Position numbers and translations under genes: made by a program. Positions 10,082-20,500 of a DNA stretch of 64,000 nt are shown one piece after another (positions within the stretch are counted from its first letter, which is position 1; each line of letters starts with the position of its first letter). The stretch spans positions 682,001-746,000 of the forward strand of contig OY723266.1 in the NCBI GenBank assembly GCA_963210315.1, in the 5' to 3' direction. Source of the stretch: Rhynchopus euleeides (taxonomy: Eukaryota; Euglenozoa; Diplonemea; Diplonemida; Diplonemidae). Below the pieces are notes generated by a model that was given only the letters and a program-made list of their open reading frames with translations, was not told the origin of the DNA and made no database searches.

Positions 10082-10537
10082 TCATCCCAGAAGCCACGAC
10101 TGGTAGGCGGCGGAAGGGGAGACGGCAGCGGTGCAGGTGTGGTTCGACAGCACCCTGCTGCTGTAGCCCGCAAGCTGCGAGGCGGCGCCCTGCAGCGCGC
10201 TGCAGTAGTCGTCGCGTGAGGCGTCGAGCTGTGCTGTGAGATCGCGCGACGCCTGCATCAAGGAGGCGTGCTGTGCCTGGATGTGCTGGCGCGTCCCCCG
10301 CGCAGCATCCCCCAGCCCCTCCTCCCTGTCCGCCCGGGCACGCACGTGGTGCAGGCGCTGCTTCCGGTTCGTGACATCGCGCGTCAGCTTGTCGACCTCA
10401 TCGCGCAGCCGGCTGCGGGACTCCTCCTCTGCCGCCAGCTGTGCGCGCAGCTCTGCCAGCAGCTCCTTCTCCCGCTTCAGCCGCCCCGCAAAGGACTCCC
10501 TCGTGCTCCCAGCGACGTCGCCCTGCGTCTGTGACAT
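10082..10537 (-). CDS. Small coiled-coil protein
   Basis: A 151-residue frame with an ATG at 10537. Residues from about 18 to 110 are rich in E, K, R, L and Q with heptad-like spacing (GRLKREKELLAELRAQLAA, then SRLRDEVDKLTRDVTNRKQR), indicating one or two long coiled-coil helices. The C-terminal ~25 residues (SNHTCTAAVSPSAAYQSWLL) are not coiled coil. The strand's codon use is strongly G/C-ending, as in the ankyrin gene. Size and shape would suit a structural or complex-assembly subunit, but no family is recognised. It may be one exon of a longer gene. Confidence 0.55.
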   Translation of the reverse strand: MSQTQGDVAGSTRESFAGRLKREKELLAELRAQLAAEEESRSRLRDEVDKLTRDVTNRKQRLHHVRARADREEGLGDAARGTRQHIQAQHASLMQASRDLTAQLDASRDDYCSALQGAASQLAGYSSRVLSNHTCTAAVSPSAAYQSWLLG

Positions 10538-11779
10538 GTCCCTGCTGGCACAGGCGTGGCGTGGTTCGCGGAAAGAGGTTCCGTTCCTCGCTGCCCTCTG
10601 CCCTGCCCTGTCCTTGCCTGGTGTGTGTCGGTGTCTGCTGTCTGCCGGTGCGCTCTACCTGACAGGGCGTGCAGGGTGTGGTCTCCAGTGTCGAGTGGTG
10701 TGTGGCAGTGGTGCTCGTGTCAAGGGCAAGGGTGCGCTCGTTGTCTTCTGCACTCCGACAGAAACCTTCACGTGTCGGCACGTGCGTGTGTTTGTGAAAT
10801 GCACATCAACCAAACAGTGGTCGAAACGGGATGGGTGCAGGCCGCATCTGCTCAACAAACAAGGGTGTCGGAAGTGAGGGCACTACCGGGTGGCAGGGCG
10901 ACCCGACCCGGGCTGCGTGTGGACATGCAGAAACGTGATAAGAGGTGAACCGCCTCATCGAACAGATGGCAAAGCGGCACTTTTGACACAGTGGTCAGCG
11001 CGCATCGCAACAACACTTCGATGGTGTGCGGTGCTGACGATGGCCAGCTTGCGTCGGATTGGGGGACCCTACACGGATCACGACCCCACTAGAAACTGGC
11101 AATGCCACTGGCTCTAGCGATGATGCCATACAGCGCGCCAGGCAAACGCCCTTTTCACATCTCCCTCCCGTAGCGTTCTGTACACGGGTCATGGGAGCGG
11201 CACTTGGCGATGCAGCTCATCCCTTGAGGGGTCGGACGGTGGTGGTGTGTCGGTGCCATGCAGGTGGGATATCCTGAGGCACCACACCCACACACGCGCC
11301 CCAACCCCCCATATTTGCACAGGCGATGACGGAAGGTGGGGTCTCTGTTGCAACTGCTGACCAGCCGTGGGCGGGAAATCCACCATTACGAAAGCACGCC
11401 CTGAAACAGCCATGTATCAACTTTTGGTCGGGTACTGAAGTGAACTGGCTGCTTGTCTCAACCCTGGCCCTGCCACGACACGGCAGGACAGGGCCTTGCA
11501 ATGGCAACACCCTCAGGCAAACAAAGTCACTGTGTGGCATGGGGACCGAAAGGTGGGCATGGGGGGGTGGCGTGGGCGCCAGGTGGGTAGGGGGGCTTCC
11601 TGCATCACCCCTCAGGGCAATCGTTTTGGCTTCGACAATCACGGGCTCAATCCCTGCAGAATCCCGCTGGCCCTTCCGCCCCTCTGGCCATTTTTTTGTT
11701 TTTTTTTTGGGGGGGGGGGGTTTACGAAAGAAAGAAAATGGAAGAAGAAGAAGACGAAGCAAAATGAAAATAACACATT
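10538..11779. other. Intergenic, no supported gene
   Basis: Contains G-runs near 11558-11594 and a 13 nt G tract near 11709-11721. Short open frames have no domain signature. Presumably includes the promoter of the coiled-coil gene, without a recognisable core element. Confidence 0.4.
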
Positions 11780-12082
11780 TGGTGCCCCTGATTTACCCCT
11801 TTTTCACTACGCACAAACTACGCAATCTGGGGGGGGGGGTCTCGCTTTTTGGTCCCCCCCCAGTTTTTTTTGGTCCCCCTTTCTGTGTGGCTACTGAGAC
11901 AGGACTGGAGGCACTGCGCTGACCGAGCAAAAAATTATTGCCAGAACTCACTATACACCGTACGAAAGAACGCACGACATGTGGGGCGGGACTCCAGAAA
12001 CACCTGGGCAAGGTTGCCCCATGCCCAGAAACACCTGAGAAGGAAGTGAGTTCCAGGAGCCGCGTAGAACACCCTCGAGATT

Positions 12083-12400
12083 GTGAATGATGATACGATC
12101 ACAGCCTTCAGGGCGCTGCGAGGTGCCACCCTGAAGGTGGCCCTTGACATCAAGGAGAGCGTCGGCCGAGGGGTCGACGAAAAGCTGAAGAAGGCGCTAC
12201 TGGCACTGGATCCCGCGGGGTATACGGAGGTCACCGCCACACAGGCAACCTCCGCTGACAACGTCCAGGAGACGTTATCCGAGGGGATCACAACGGCACT
12301 AGAGATCTGTGTCACGGGATCCAGGCGCCCACTCTCCCTCGACGGTCTGGGGATTGTTGTTGGGTATGGTGTCGTTTCCTGCAGCTGCAAAAAAGCGTAG
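12083..12400 (+). CDS. Cargo ORF of TIR element, unknown function
   Basis: A frame of about 105 residues, longer than its counterpart at 2722-2916 because it reads into the extra internal DNA. The first ~64 residues match copy 1 almost exactly. The start codon is GTG, so the frame may begin elsewhere or be a captured exon. No domain recognised. Confidence 0.35.
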   Translation: MNDDTITAFRALRGATLKVALDIKESVGRGVDEKLKKALLALDPAGYTEVTATQATSADNVQETLSEGITTALEICVTGSRRPLSLDGLGIVVGYGVVSCSCKKA

Positions 12401-12480
12401 CAACTGTGCTTCCTTCTTCCTTAATGATGCGTTGACGCTTCCACCCGGAGGAGCTGAAGCAGGCACCGCTTAATGATGCG

Positions 12481-12678
12481 TTGATGCTTCCACCCGACGA
12501 GCTGAAGCAGGCACCGCGCCAAAGGGCACCCCCAAAGAGACCTGCAAAGACTGCGTCGAAACCCGCACCGAAGGCTGCCAGCGCTGCAGCACCTGAAGAA
12601 CCTGCAGCACCTGAAGCGCCTGCACCCTCACTGACCCCGGAACAGCAAGAACTCCTTGAGTTTGGGGTCCCAGCATAG
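12481..12678 (+). CDS. Cargo ORF, Ala/Pro/Lys-rich low-complexity protein
   Basis: A 65-residue counterpart of 2508-2714, lacking one PAA-type repeat in the alanine/proline stretch. The differing repeat number between two otherwise near-identical copies is typical slippage. Function unknown. Confidence 0.3.
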   Translation: MMLPPDELKQAPRQRAPPKRPAKTASKPAPKAASAAAPEEPAAPEAPAPSLTPEQQELLEFGVPA

Positions 12679-12775
12679 AGACAGAGAATGGCTGAGTAAA
12701 TCAAAAAATGAGACCCCCCCCCCCCCCCTTTTCACTACGCACAAACTACGCAATATGGGGTCGTCAGGGGCACCA

Positions 12776-15700
12776 ACATTTATGACGTGCGATAAGGTGA
12801 CCAGGTCATGTGTACTGCAGCCACCGTTTTATGTGCCAGCCGTTGGTTGGAGGCACATGCATCATGCCTCTGCGACGGGGGGAGGGGGGTGGTGTTGGTT
12901 CACTCTAAAGTGCGGAACAGTGAATGCCCTCACGCGTTAGGTGCCCGTGACACAGTGTTGGCACAGTGCGAAGCTCCCGCACTGCCACACTGTTATTCTT
13001 ACAACATAATCGGGGTTTGTGCAGGCCCATTCATGGTGAGTACGAAAGGTAAACGAGGAAAATGATTATTTCGTTCATTCCATGAAACACACAGAAAACC
13101 CCCGCCTGCGGAAGTGGCGTGTGATTGACTGGCAGGCGCATGAGACTGCATGACGGCAAGTACCTCGCACTTCCCCCCTTGTTGCATCGCCTGGAACTGT
13201 TTTTTTGCACATCGGATACTGCTCACTGCGAATGCATCACCTAAACAGGCCAGCTGTCAGACAGACTGATTATACGTGGTGTCGGTGTATCAGATGGAAG
13301 GCTGGGTGGGGTGGGGTGAAAATGCAAAAAAAATGCACAGCAAAGGTGTGCGGGGTTTGGGGGGGGGGGGGGCAACGGCGGGCACGGGGGAGAGGTACCG
13401 TTCAACCAACTAGCGCCAAACAAATGCGAGTCGGGCTGCTGGTTTTGTGCGCAAAGGTGCGTGGTGTCGACTCGTCCCATGTCCCATTTTTCGCACAGCA
13501 GCACACAACTTTACCAGAGGGGCTTTAGGGTTTCAATTGCATAATCCCTGAGGTGCAAGACTAGCCGAATAGTGTCGTACCCAAAGGTGCTGGAAGTCGA
13601 CGTACACAGAGCAACACGAGCCCTGTTTTTGTCGTACACACGACGTCGTCAACACCAACAAACTGGAGGCGAGACGGCCAGTGACGTGCACAGAGTTGTG
13701 AGAAGGCGCTGAATGTTTTATTTGGATGACGGCGAAGAGACAAGTTGCTATTTTGTTAGATGCTTAATTTATTCGTTTCTCGTTGGACGTAACACGGGGG
13801 GGTGGGGAGAGAGAGAGAGAGAGTTGGCGGATGTGGCACCGTTGATTCAGTTTGAAAATCAACCACCCGCTACCCAACGCCTGCACCATCTTTCCCATTG
13901 GGCGATCCAAGCCGCAAATTCCGGGACTCACACTCTCTCTCCCTGTGCCGGACGGTGCCAGCATGTCACTGATTTTGTTAGCTGATTGCTCGCTTTTGCT
14001 CACTGCATCCTTTTTTTTGAGAGCGAACGTCACGTGCCTCCTCTGCTGCCCGCTGTCGCCATTCAATATTTCCTGAATGGGGGCAAAGGCCCTTGAGGAC
14101 TTATCTTGCGCGACAGGCGACAAAGGTGCAATCCCAACACAATGATATTGGGCTTGGAGCGGTGGCATCTGTGCTGAGCTCTCCATCCAATACAACACCA
14201 CTCTCTGGTCTGTGAAAGTAGTGGTGGGGTGGGGGGAAAGGGGAGGGGGGGGTGGGGGGTTTTAGGCATAAGGTAAGAAGCGAAGACCACAAAAAAAAAG
14301 AGCAAGTCATTTCACACTGAAAAGTGGGAAGGAAAAAAAGGGGAGGTGTGGGTGTGGGTGGGGGGGGGGGGGGGGGGGCGGGGGTCGATAAAATCAAAGA
14401 AAATCAGCGCAACCAAAATATGAAGCAGGCAAACAAGCAACGGGAGAACAATGGGAAGGGTGGGGGAGGGGGGACGGGGGTGCGTGGCGATGGGGGTGTT
14501 TTTAACGTCGTTCCCGCCTTCCCCCCCCCCCCTTTTTCCGACATGTTGGAGGCAAGCCTATCATTGCTTCTGCTGGATCAAAGACCCACAGGGGGTCTTC
14601 GTGCGGTGGCCGTTATCCTTCGTCAATCTTCGTCAGCTTTCAGCTAATTCAACAGGAAATGCACCAAAACGCACTGACGATCACCCCGTATCGAAGACCC
14701 CCACAGCATCCTATAATATGTAATCCTGGCAGCCCCGGGTGATTCAGGTTATCCAATCCACACGGTGTTAATGTCAGCTTTGTCTTTCTGACCTGCAGGT
14801 TTCCGGACACAAATCAATGGATTCCTGGCAGCAATATCGGGGAGGGGCGCACAGTTGAATCTGACAGTAGTTTTCTACCCCCTCCCCAGCTCCAGTGTGT
14901 CCGACACAATGTGCAGAGTGCACCATCATAGGCACATCCACGATGTGTAATGTCTTTTTAAGTTGTTGTTGAAGCTGCGCGGCGCGGCATGACAAAGAAA
15001 ATGCGTATTACACCGAACGATGATGAAGCTTGCTTCTTTGCACCGCCTGATGGAGGAAAGTGCAATCCGTAGAACCACACACACCTGCACAAACTCGTAA
15101 AAGCTGTCAAAAAAAACCAGCGGCACACACCCCGCCCCGCTCCGCCCCCTTGGCACTATCGCCACGCCTACTGAGTTCACACTCAAACACATTTTGAACG
15201 GTGCACATCCACACATACGGGGCTTTGGCTGAGGTCATCCCACCCTCCAGCCAGACAGCAAGTGCGCCAGCACCCCTTATTTGGCTGGAAGCCTCCATTC
15301 GCCCAGATACTCACAGCTTCCCCTTGCACTGAGGGGGGAGCAGCGACCAGACACAGAAACCAAATCAGAGAAAAAAAACGGGGGGCGCACTCCACAAACA
15401 CTCGCCAACACACCACACCCCACCTTCCATGTTTACAACACGTTTAGCAACGTTCTTGATCCCCCACTCGACCCCGCCCTTGGCCTCCCTCCAATGCAGG
15501 GAATCGCTGCAAGGGGTTGGCAACGACAAAAAGCCTGTTCCGCCAAAGCTCCATCGATATGCGGCACCAGCGCAGGGGAGGCCGCGGGAGGGCCGGGTCG
15601 GAAGAACGGAGAACAGGCAGAGAACAGAACGCCTGTTAGTCACGAGCACATCACTTTAATCGTTGTGGCGGGGGGAGGTGGGGGTGGGGTGGGGTGTGGT

Positions 15701-17156
15701 GGGGAGGTTTGGCAAAAAAATATGTTAAAAAAACGCGGAAGTAGCAAAAAATACACACTGGACACAGAGGAGGGTGTCTGATACTTTTTTTCCCTCGGAA
15801 AGTCCCCTGAATCGAGGGAGAGAGAGAAAAGAGAGAGAGTCAACGGCGGAACTACGAAGAAGGGACACGGCGCCATACCCCCCCCCCCTTGTCGATAGGC
15901 TTGATGTTCCGAGTCCTGCTTTTTAAAACACCCAGCCCTGATACGAGAGACACCCCCCACAAAGGAGCACTGAGGGGCGGTCTGTCTCCTGTCTTTCGAA
16001 TTTTCGGTATTTTTTTCGGGGGGGTGGAAGAAAAAAATACCCCCCCCCCTCCCCCCCTCCTCCGTCACCCGGGGAGGCGCGGGCGGATTGCTTAGAGGCA
16101 TAACCCGCCAGAGAGCTCCACGCTGTGACACAGCAAACCGAGGGAGACTGTGTGTATGCACACAATGCGAGGGGTGGGGGGTGAGGTGATTCGGGAATAC
16201 CTCGCTCCGCCCTACTCCCACACCCCACCCCCCATCCCCGCCTCCGCTTTCGCCCTCCTCGACATCTATCGAAGATCGAATCTGCCGTGCAGTTGGATTC
16301 ACCAGGCGCAGCTTGTCGGGGCTTTATTTCACAGGGGGTACATAGCCTCGTCCCCAGCCTCAGGAGACGGGTGCACACCCCAAGCCGAGGGTGACCCGCT
16401 AGGCTCACTTCTCGGCAAACGTGATACAGCATGGCCAGGATGGAGAGAACACCATTCTGAACGATTGCTTTAACCGTATCCCAGAGAGAGGGGCTGCCCA
16501 CCCCCCTCCCCCTCCCCTGGGCGTGCCCCGGGGGATCCGGAGTGTGGGCCCAGCGACAGGATGCCGATGTGTGCTTCTGCAATCATGTCGGAGGGGGGGG
16601 GGGGGGGAGGGAGGGGGGATCATATCCCACTCAATCGTGAACGTTATTGGTGTCGAATCTAAACGGGCCCCAACTCAGAAAAAAACTCAAAAAAGACTGG
16701 GGGGGAGAGGGGGGAGGGGGTACGGAGAGAGACACAGAGGCAGAGAAGTAGGTGTAGGTGTTGTCGGGGGAGGAGAGTAGGAAGAAGACTGCTGGGGTGG
16801 GGTGGGGTGGGGTGGGGTGGGGTGGGGTGGGGTGGGGTGGGGTGGGGGCGTTCCAACAACCTCGGATTCGACATTTTTTTTGGGATTCCCCCCCCCCCCC
16901 CGAGTAAAAAAATCGAACGACACGCGCAACCGGGGCATCCCCCCACTTCTCTCCGTTTAAAAAAGAACTGAACAATCTAAAAAAAACCAAACACGGGCAA
17001 TCGGATCGGCTGCCAGCCCCGATACCCAGAAGAATACGGAGAGGGGGGGGGGGGGTGGGGGGAGAGGGGGGAGAGGGGGAGAGGGTGCGGTTTCTATATC
17101 AAAACTCCACCCGGTTACGTTTTGTTTTGTCGATGCCATATCTCTCTCTTTGGCCT
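12776..17156. other. Gene-poor, G/C-homopolymer-rich stretch
   Basis: No frame shows a recognisable domain. It holds many homopolymer and simple repeats: a G19 tract at 14360-14378, a GA run at about 13807-13823, long C tracts near 14520-14532 and 16883-16901, and the GGGGT array at 16793-16847. Short frames here translate to poly-Pro or poly-Gly shadows of these repeats. Confidence 0.5.
16793..16847 (+). repeat. (GGGGT)n tandem array, about 11 units
   Basis: Perfect pentamer repeats of GGGGT. They are G-rich on one strand and could form G-quadruplexes. Interstitial; no evidence that this is the telomeric repeat. Confidence 0.95.
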
Positions 17157-17171
17157 TCTCTCTCTCTCTCT
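17157..17171 (-). repeat. (GA)n microsatellite at 3' side of mini-LINE copy
   Basis: A short uninterrupted CT/GA tract. Read on the minus strand it directly follows the internally deleted LINE fragment. Confidence 0.85.
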
Positions 17172-17397
17172 CGGGCTTGCAGAGGTAGTAGGTGTTTCAC
17201 CACCCAACAGCGTCACGAGCAGCGCGCCCTGCTGCTCCATGAACGTCATAACGACGTCCAGTTCGTCCTCCGAGAGTTTGCGCCCGCTTGCGAGAAGCTG
17301 CTGCGTCGACGCCTGCAGCCGCTTGATCCTCGCGATCATGGCCATTGTAGGCCGGGGCGGGGGAGTTGGTACCAAGCACGGGGGGAATCAGGCACGG
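17172..17397 (-). mobile_element. Internally deleted LINE copy (226 bp)
   Basis: Matches 25104-25329 base for base as far as I could compare. It contains the element's 5' untranslated end and the first ~65 ORF1 codons, then passes straight into GA repeats at a CCCG junction. The full element ends in the same GA repeat, so the simplest reading is a copy lacking everything between ORF1 codon ~65 and the tail. It sits immediately downstream of the full-length copy, separated by that copy's GA tail and about 23 bp of filler. Confidence 0.8.
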
Positions 17398-17420
17398 GAT
17401 GACGGGGGGGAGGGTCCGGG

Positions 17421-17443
17421 CTCTCTCTCTCTCTCTCTCTCTC
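17421..17443 (-). repeat. (GA)n tail of full-length LINE
   Basis: 23 nt of pure CT on the plus strand, that is, GA in the element's orientation. It follows the 3' untranslated region ending ATAAGCATAC. The truncated copy at 32636-35323 has the same junction. Confidence 0.9.
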
Positions 17444-17501
17444 GTATGCTTATAGTGTGAATATCCCCGAAACGAAAATACTCGCACCCCAAGGGTGTCG
17501 T

Positions 17502-20500
17502 CTACTTAACTACGCGGGCCCGCGGCCCGGTAGACTCCCCTTGTTTGAGAGAGGAGCTGCTCTGGTGGGGTGAGGGAAGTGACACAGGAGGAGGAGGAGG
17601 CGCAGGCGCCACACGGTCTGTAGCGCCCGGTGACGCGCTACGTGAGGAAGGAGGATTAAGGTAGGCCCGGAAGCCTGTAGGCGCGTGCGGTGACCGCGCA
17701 CGGGCGGAGGAGGAAGAGGCACCAGAACGGGGCCTTTGGGGAAGGGCTGCGTCAACGGACACGCCGTCGGGAGGGGAGGTAGTAGGAGAAGGTGGGTCCG
17801 GATCAGCGGCGCCCACGTCAACGTCAGCGTTAGCGGTGGGGATCACGTGGTCGACCCTAGGCCTTTGGGCAGGCAGTGCCGGGGTGGAACCGGTATGCGC
17901 CTCTAAGGCGGTGCGCTTCAGCTGCGCCACGGCGGGGATGGATGGCCTGACGCCGTCGGGTGAGAGCCTCCTACGAGGCTGCATCAGGTGGCGGTGGGGT
18001 GAGCCCGGGGAGCACACGGTATGGGCCAGCCTCTTCAGGATAACTGGAGGGGTGGCGGGCTCGGGAGTAGCGGGACACGGGGTCGCTTCAGGGGAGGGCT
18101 GAGGCGCAGGCACACGGGGTGGCGTGGTGGAGGGAAGATCCCCCACGGTAGGCGCAGTCGCCTCTGGGAAGGGCGGGGTTGGCGGCACATGGGGCGGCGG
18201 GGTGGGGGCGTCTGCCTCCACAGGCGTCGCAGGGGCGGGAGGGGCGTGGTGGCCCTTCTTGCAGCAAGCGGTGGGGCGTCTGTCATCCATCTCAGGCAGA
18301 GAGGCGCAGACCCCGCAGGGGGGCAGGTCATGGTCGCGGCAGCCGTGGTGGCCACGCTTGCAGCACATGTTGGAGGAGCTGCAGGTGCCGCAGCGGAGCA
18401 GCCGGTGCGTGCTGCAGAACTGCACGGGCAGTCCGTCATCCTGGCGGTGGTGGGCCCGGCAGCAGTCTTCCATTCGCAGGGTTCGGTTGTGCCCCGCCGC
18501 GTCGCAGTCATGGCACTTGGGCTTGGAGTGGGCCCTGCAGACGTTGCGAGCCAGCACCTCCGAACGGGGGGCATAGCGCTCAGCGCCGCACGGCGCCGAC
18601 CTCGGGCTGACCGTGTCGAGGGGGTCACGGGTGGGGGCTACGGGAGTAGGGTCCCACTGTTCGCTTCGCGTGTCCCGGTCGGGCACCTCGGTATACGACG
18701 GGGTAAGGTCCAGGCCCCACGACTTGCTCGAGGCCCAGTGGATCGCGCGGGGAATCTGCTCGATCAGGATACGGGTGGTGAGCCCGTGGCAGGCAAAGCG
18801 GGGGCGCGGCTCAAGACCGCCCCAGACTTCCTTCACCCCCACCGCGCGGAGGCAGTAGACACGCGAGACAAACGCGCCAGGCAGGGGCGCGCGGAGGTTA
18901 ACTGCTTCACACTGGGAGACAAGGTATTTCAACATCTGCCCCATCATGCGTCCACGCATGTTGAGTGGGGCGGGCTGGGTTCCTGCCGGGGCGCCAGTAG
19001 CGATCGGGCAGACGTCGAGCCCGGAGAAGACCTCGAAGTCGATGGCGAGCTCGCAGAAGGAGACGGACCCCTCCCTCGTCCAGGTGAGACGACCGAGCCA
19101 GGCCCGCAGGGCACGCATGATGCACTCTCCGTGAGTCCAGCGGGGTGGGTTGTCCGGCAGTGAGGCCAGGTCGGACTGATGGGGCGCAGCGGGTCGCGCT
19201 AGCGCTGCGTCCCACGCGCAAACAGTTGGGGATACCCCGAGGCGCTCACGTTCCAGCACATCTCTGCGGGCGACTATCGTGCTCATTAGGTGGTGCAGGT
19301 CCTTCGCCCGCACCGTACCGGATAGGGGTTTCGGTATGATGCCCCAGTTGGCTAGGCAGGGCGGCCATGAGAGGCGCTCCTCACAGAGACCCGCGTACCG
19401 CTCCCGGGCACGGACGTCGTTGTGGGCAGGGCATTCCCAGAAGAGATGCGTGACGGTTTCGGGGGAGCCCGTATCGCAATTCCGGCAGAGGCGGTCGCTA
19501 CCCGGCTCCGGCTGTGTTGCTGTGAGGGGTAGGGGCACCTCACCCGAGTCGTCGAGGACATCGAACTCGGACGGGGCTGAGCTCGACGAGTCGTCGTCAT
19601 CATCGGTGTCACCGGCAGCGTCGCCGTCCGCGGGTGCTGTGGCGTGGTCGGCAGCGGTCACAGGAGGTGGAGTAGGAGCGGTCGAGCGCTCGGCCTCCGG
19701 CCCGTCAGGCGCGGAGTCCGTCGCAGCCCCAAGCTTATTGCGTCCCCAGCGGTCTGCCAGGAACACGCCCCCAACAATAATGCAGCGCATCGCAGCGGCG
19801 AGCACAGGATCCCCACACGATAGCCAGAAGTCGTTTGTCAGCACGGTGTCAACGCCGTCCTCCACACCGCCGAAGGAGGGTCTGGAGATAGCAAGCCTTC
19901 GCCAGATGTTGTGACGCAGCGCCTCGCGTAGCACATGGTTCCGTGCCGCCACTTCGAGTGAAAGCAGTGGTTCGGAACCTCCTGGAGCAGATATGAGGGA
20001 AACATCATCGCCGCAGGTGAGGGAGGCCGGCGGCAGTCCTTTTTTGAGCGCAAGCCCGATAGGCCCGAGGGGGACGTCGATGCGTGTTTTTTGCGCATAC
20101 ATGGCCCGAATGCGGTTGAATCGCGGGATCAATTCTGGTAGGCGGCGGCAGGAGTCTAGAAGTAGGAGCAGCATGCGATACGGCACTATGATTCCTGGGT
20201 GAAGGAGGTGTCCCTTCGAGGCAATGGAGAGGGCCGCTGCGGTGCTGCGGGAGGGATGGCGGTCACCGTATAGGCAGTTTGAGGCTCGGGTCTCTAGGTC
20301 GCGGAGGACCCGGTGGTCAATGGGCGCATACCAGCCACCGAAGATCGCTCGGGGCATGACTGCGCCAGCAATCAGGCCGTGTCGCTGCTCAAAGGTCGCA
20401 GGCGAGCTGCCCAGGCGGCGTAAGGGGGCATGCGCTTTACTCGCCCGTCCGTCGTCGCCGCGGTCTATGAACGCTGGTGACACACAGACGCGCACGCCTA

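Larger units (their letters stand above)
11780..12775 (+). mobile_element. Non-autonomous TIR element with cargo ORFs, copy 2
   Basis: A 996 bp element bounded by TGGTGCCCCTGA and its inverse TCAGGGGCACCA, and directly flanked by ACATT on both sides (11775-11779 and 12776-12780), a plausible 5 bp target-site duplication. The internal 26 bp direct repeat seen in copy 1 is present at both ends. Compared with copy 1 it carries an extra ~190 bp. That extra DNA includes a second, diverged copy of a ~50 bp stretch around TTAATGATGCGTTGA (near 12420 and 12470), so it probably arose with a local duplication. No transposase is encoded. Confidence 0.8.

Noticed and set aside
2413..12775. The 26 bp direct repeats as LTRs of a tiny retrotransposon
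   Set aside because: They sit inside 12 bp inverted termini, and one copy has a 5 bp duplication outside those termini, which fits a DNA element better.
16793..16847. Telomeric repeat
   Set aside because: An isolated GGGGT run surrounded by other simple repeats, with no matching arrays elsewhere in the window.
18021..19163. 380-codon open frame opposite LINE ORF2 (also 33604-34746)
   Set aside because: It lies antisense to a GC-rich coding region, has no domain, and its copy at the truncated element follows automatically from the identical DNA.
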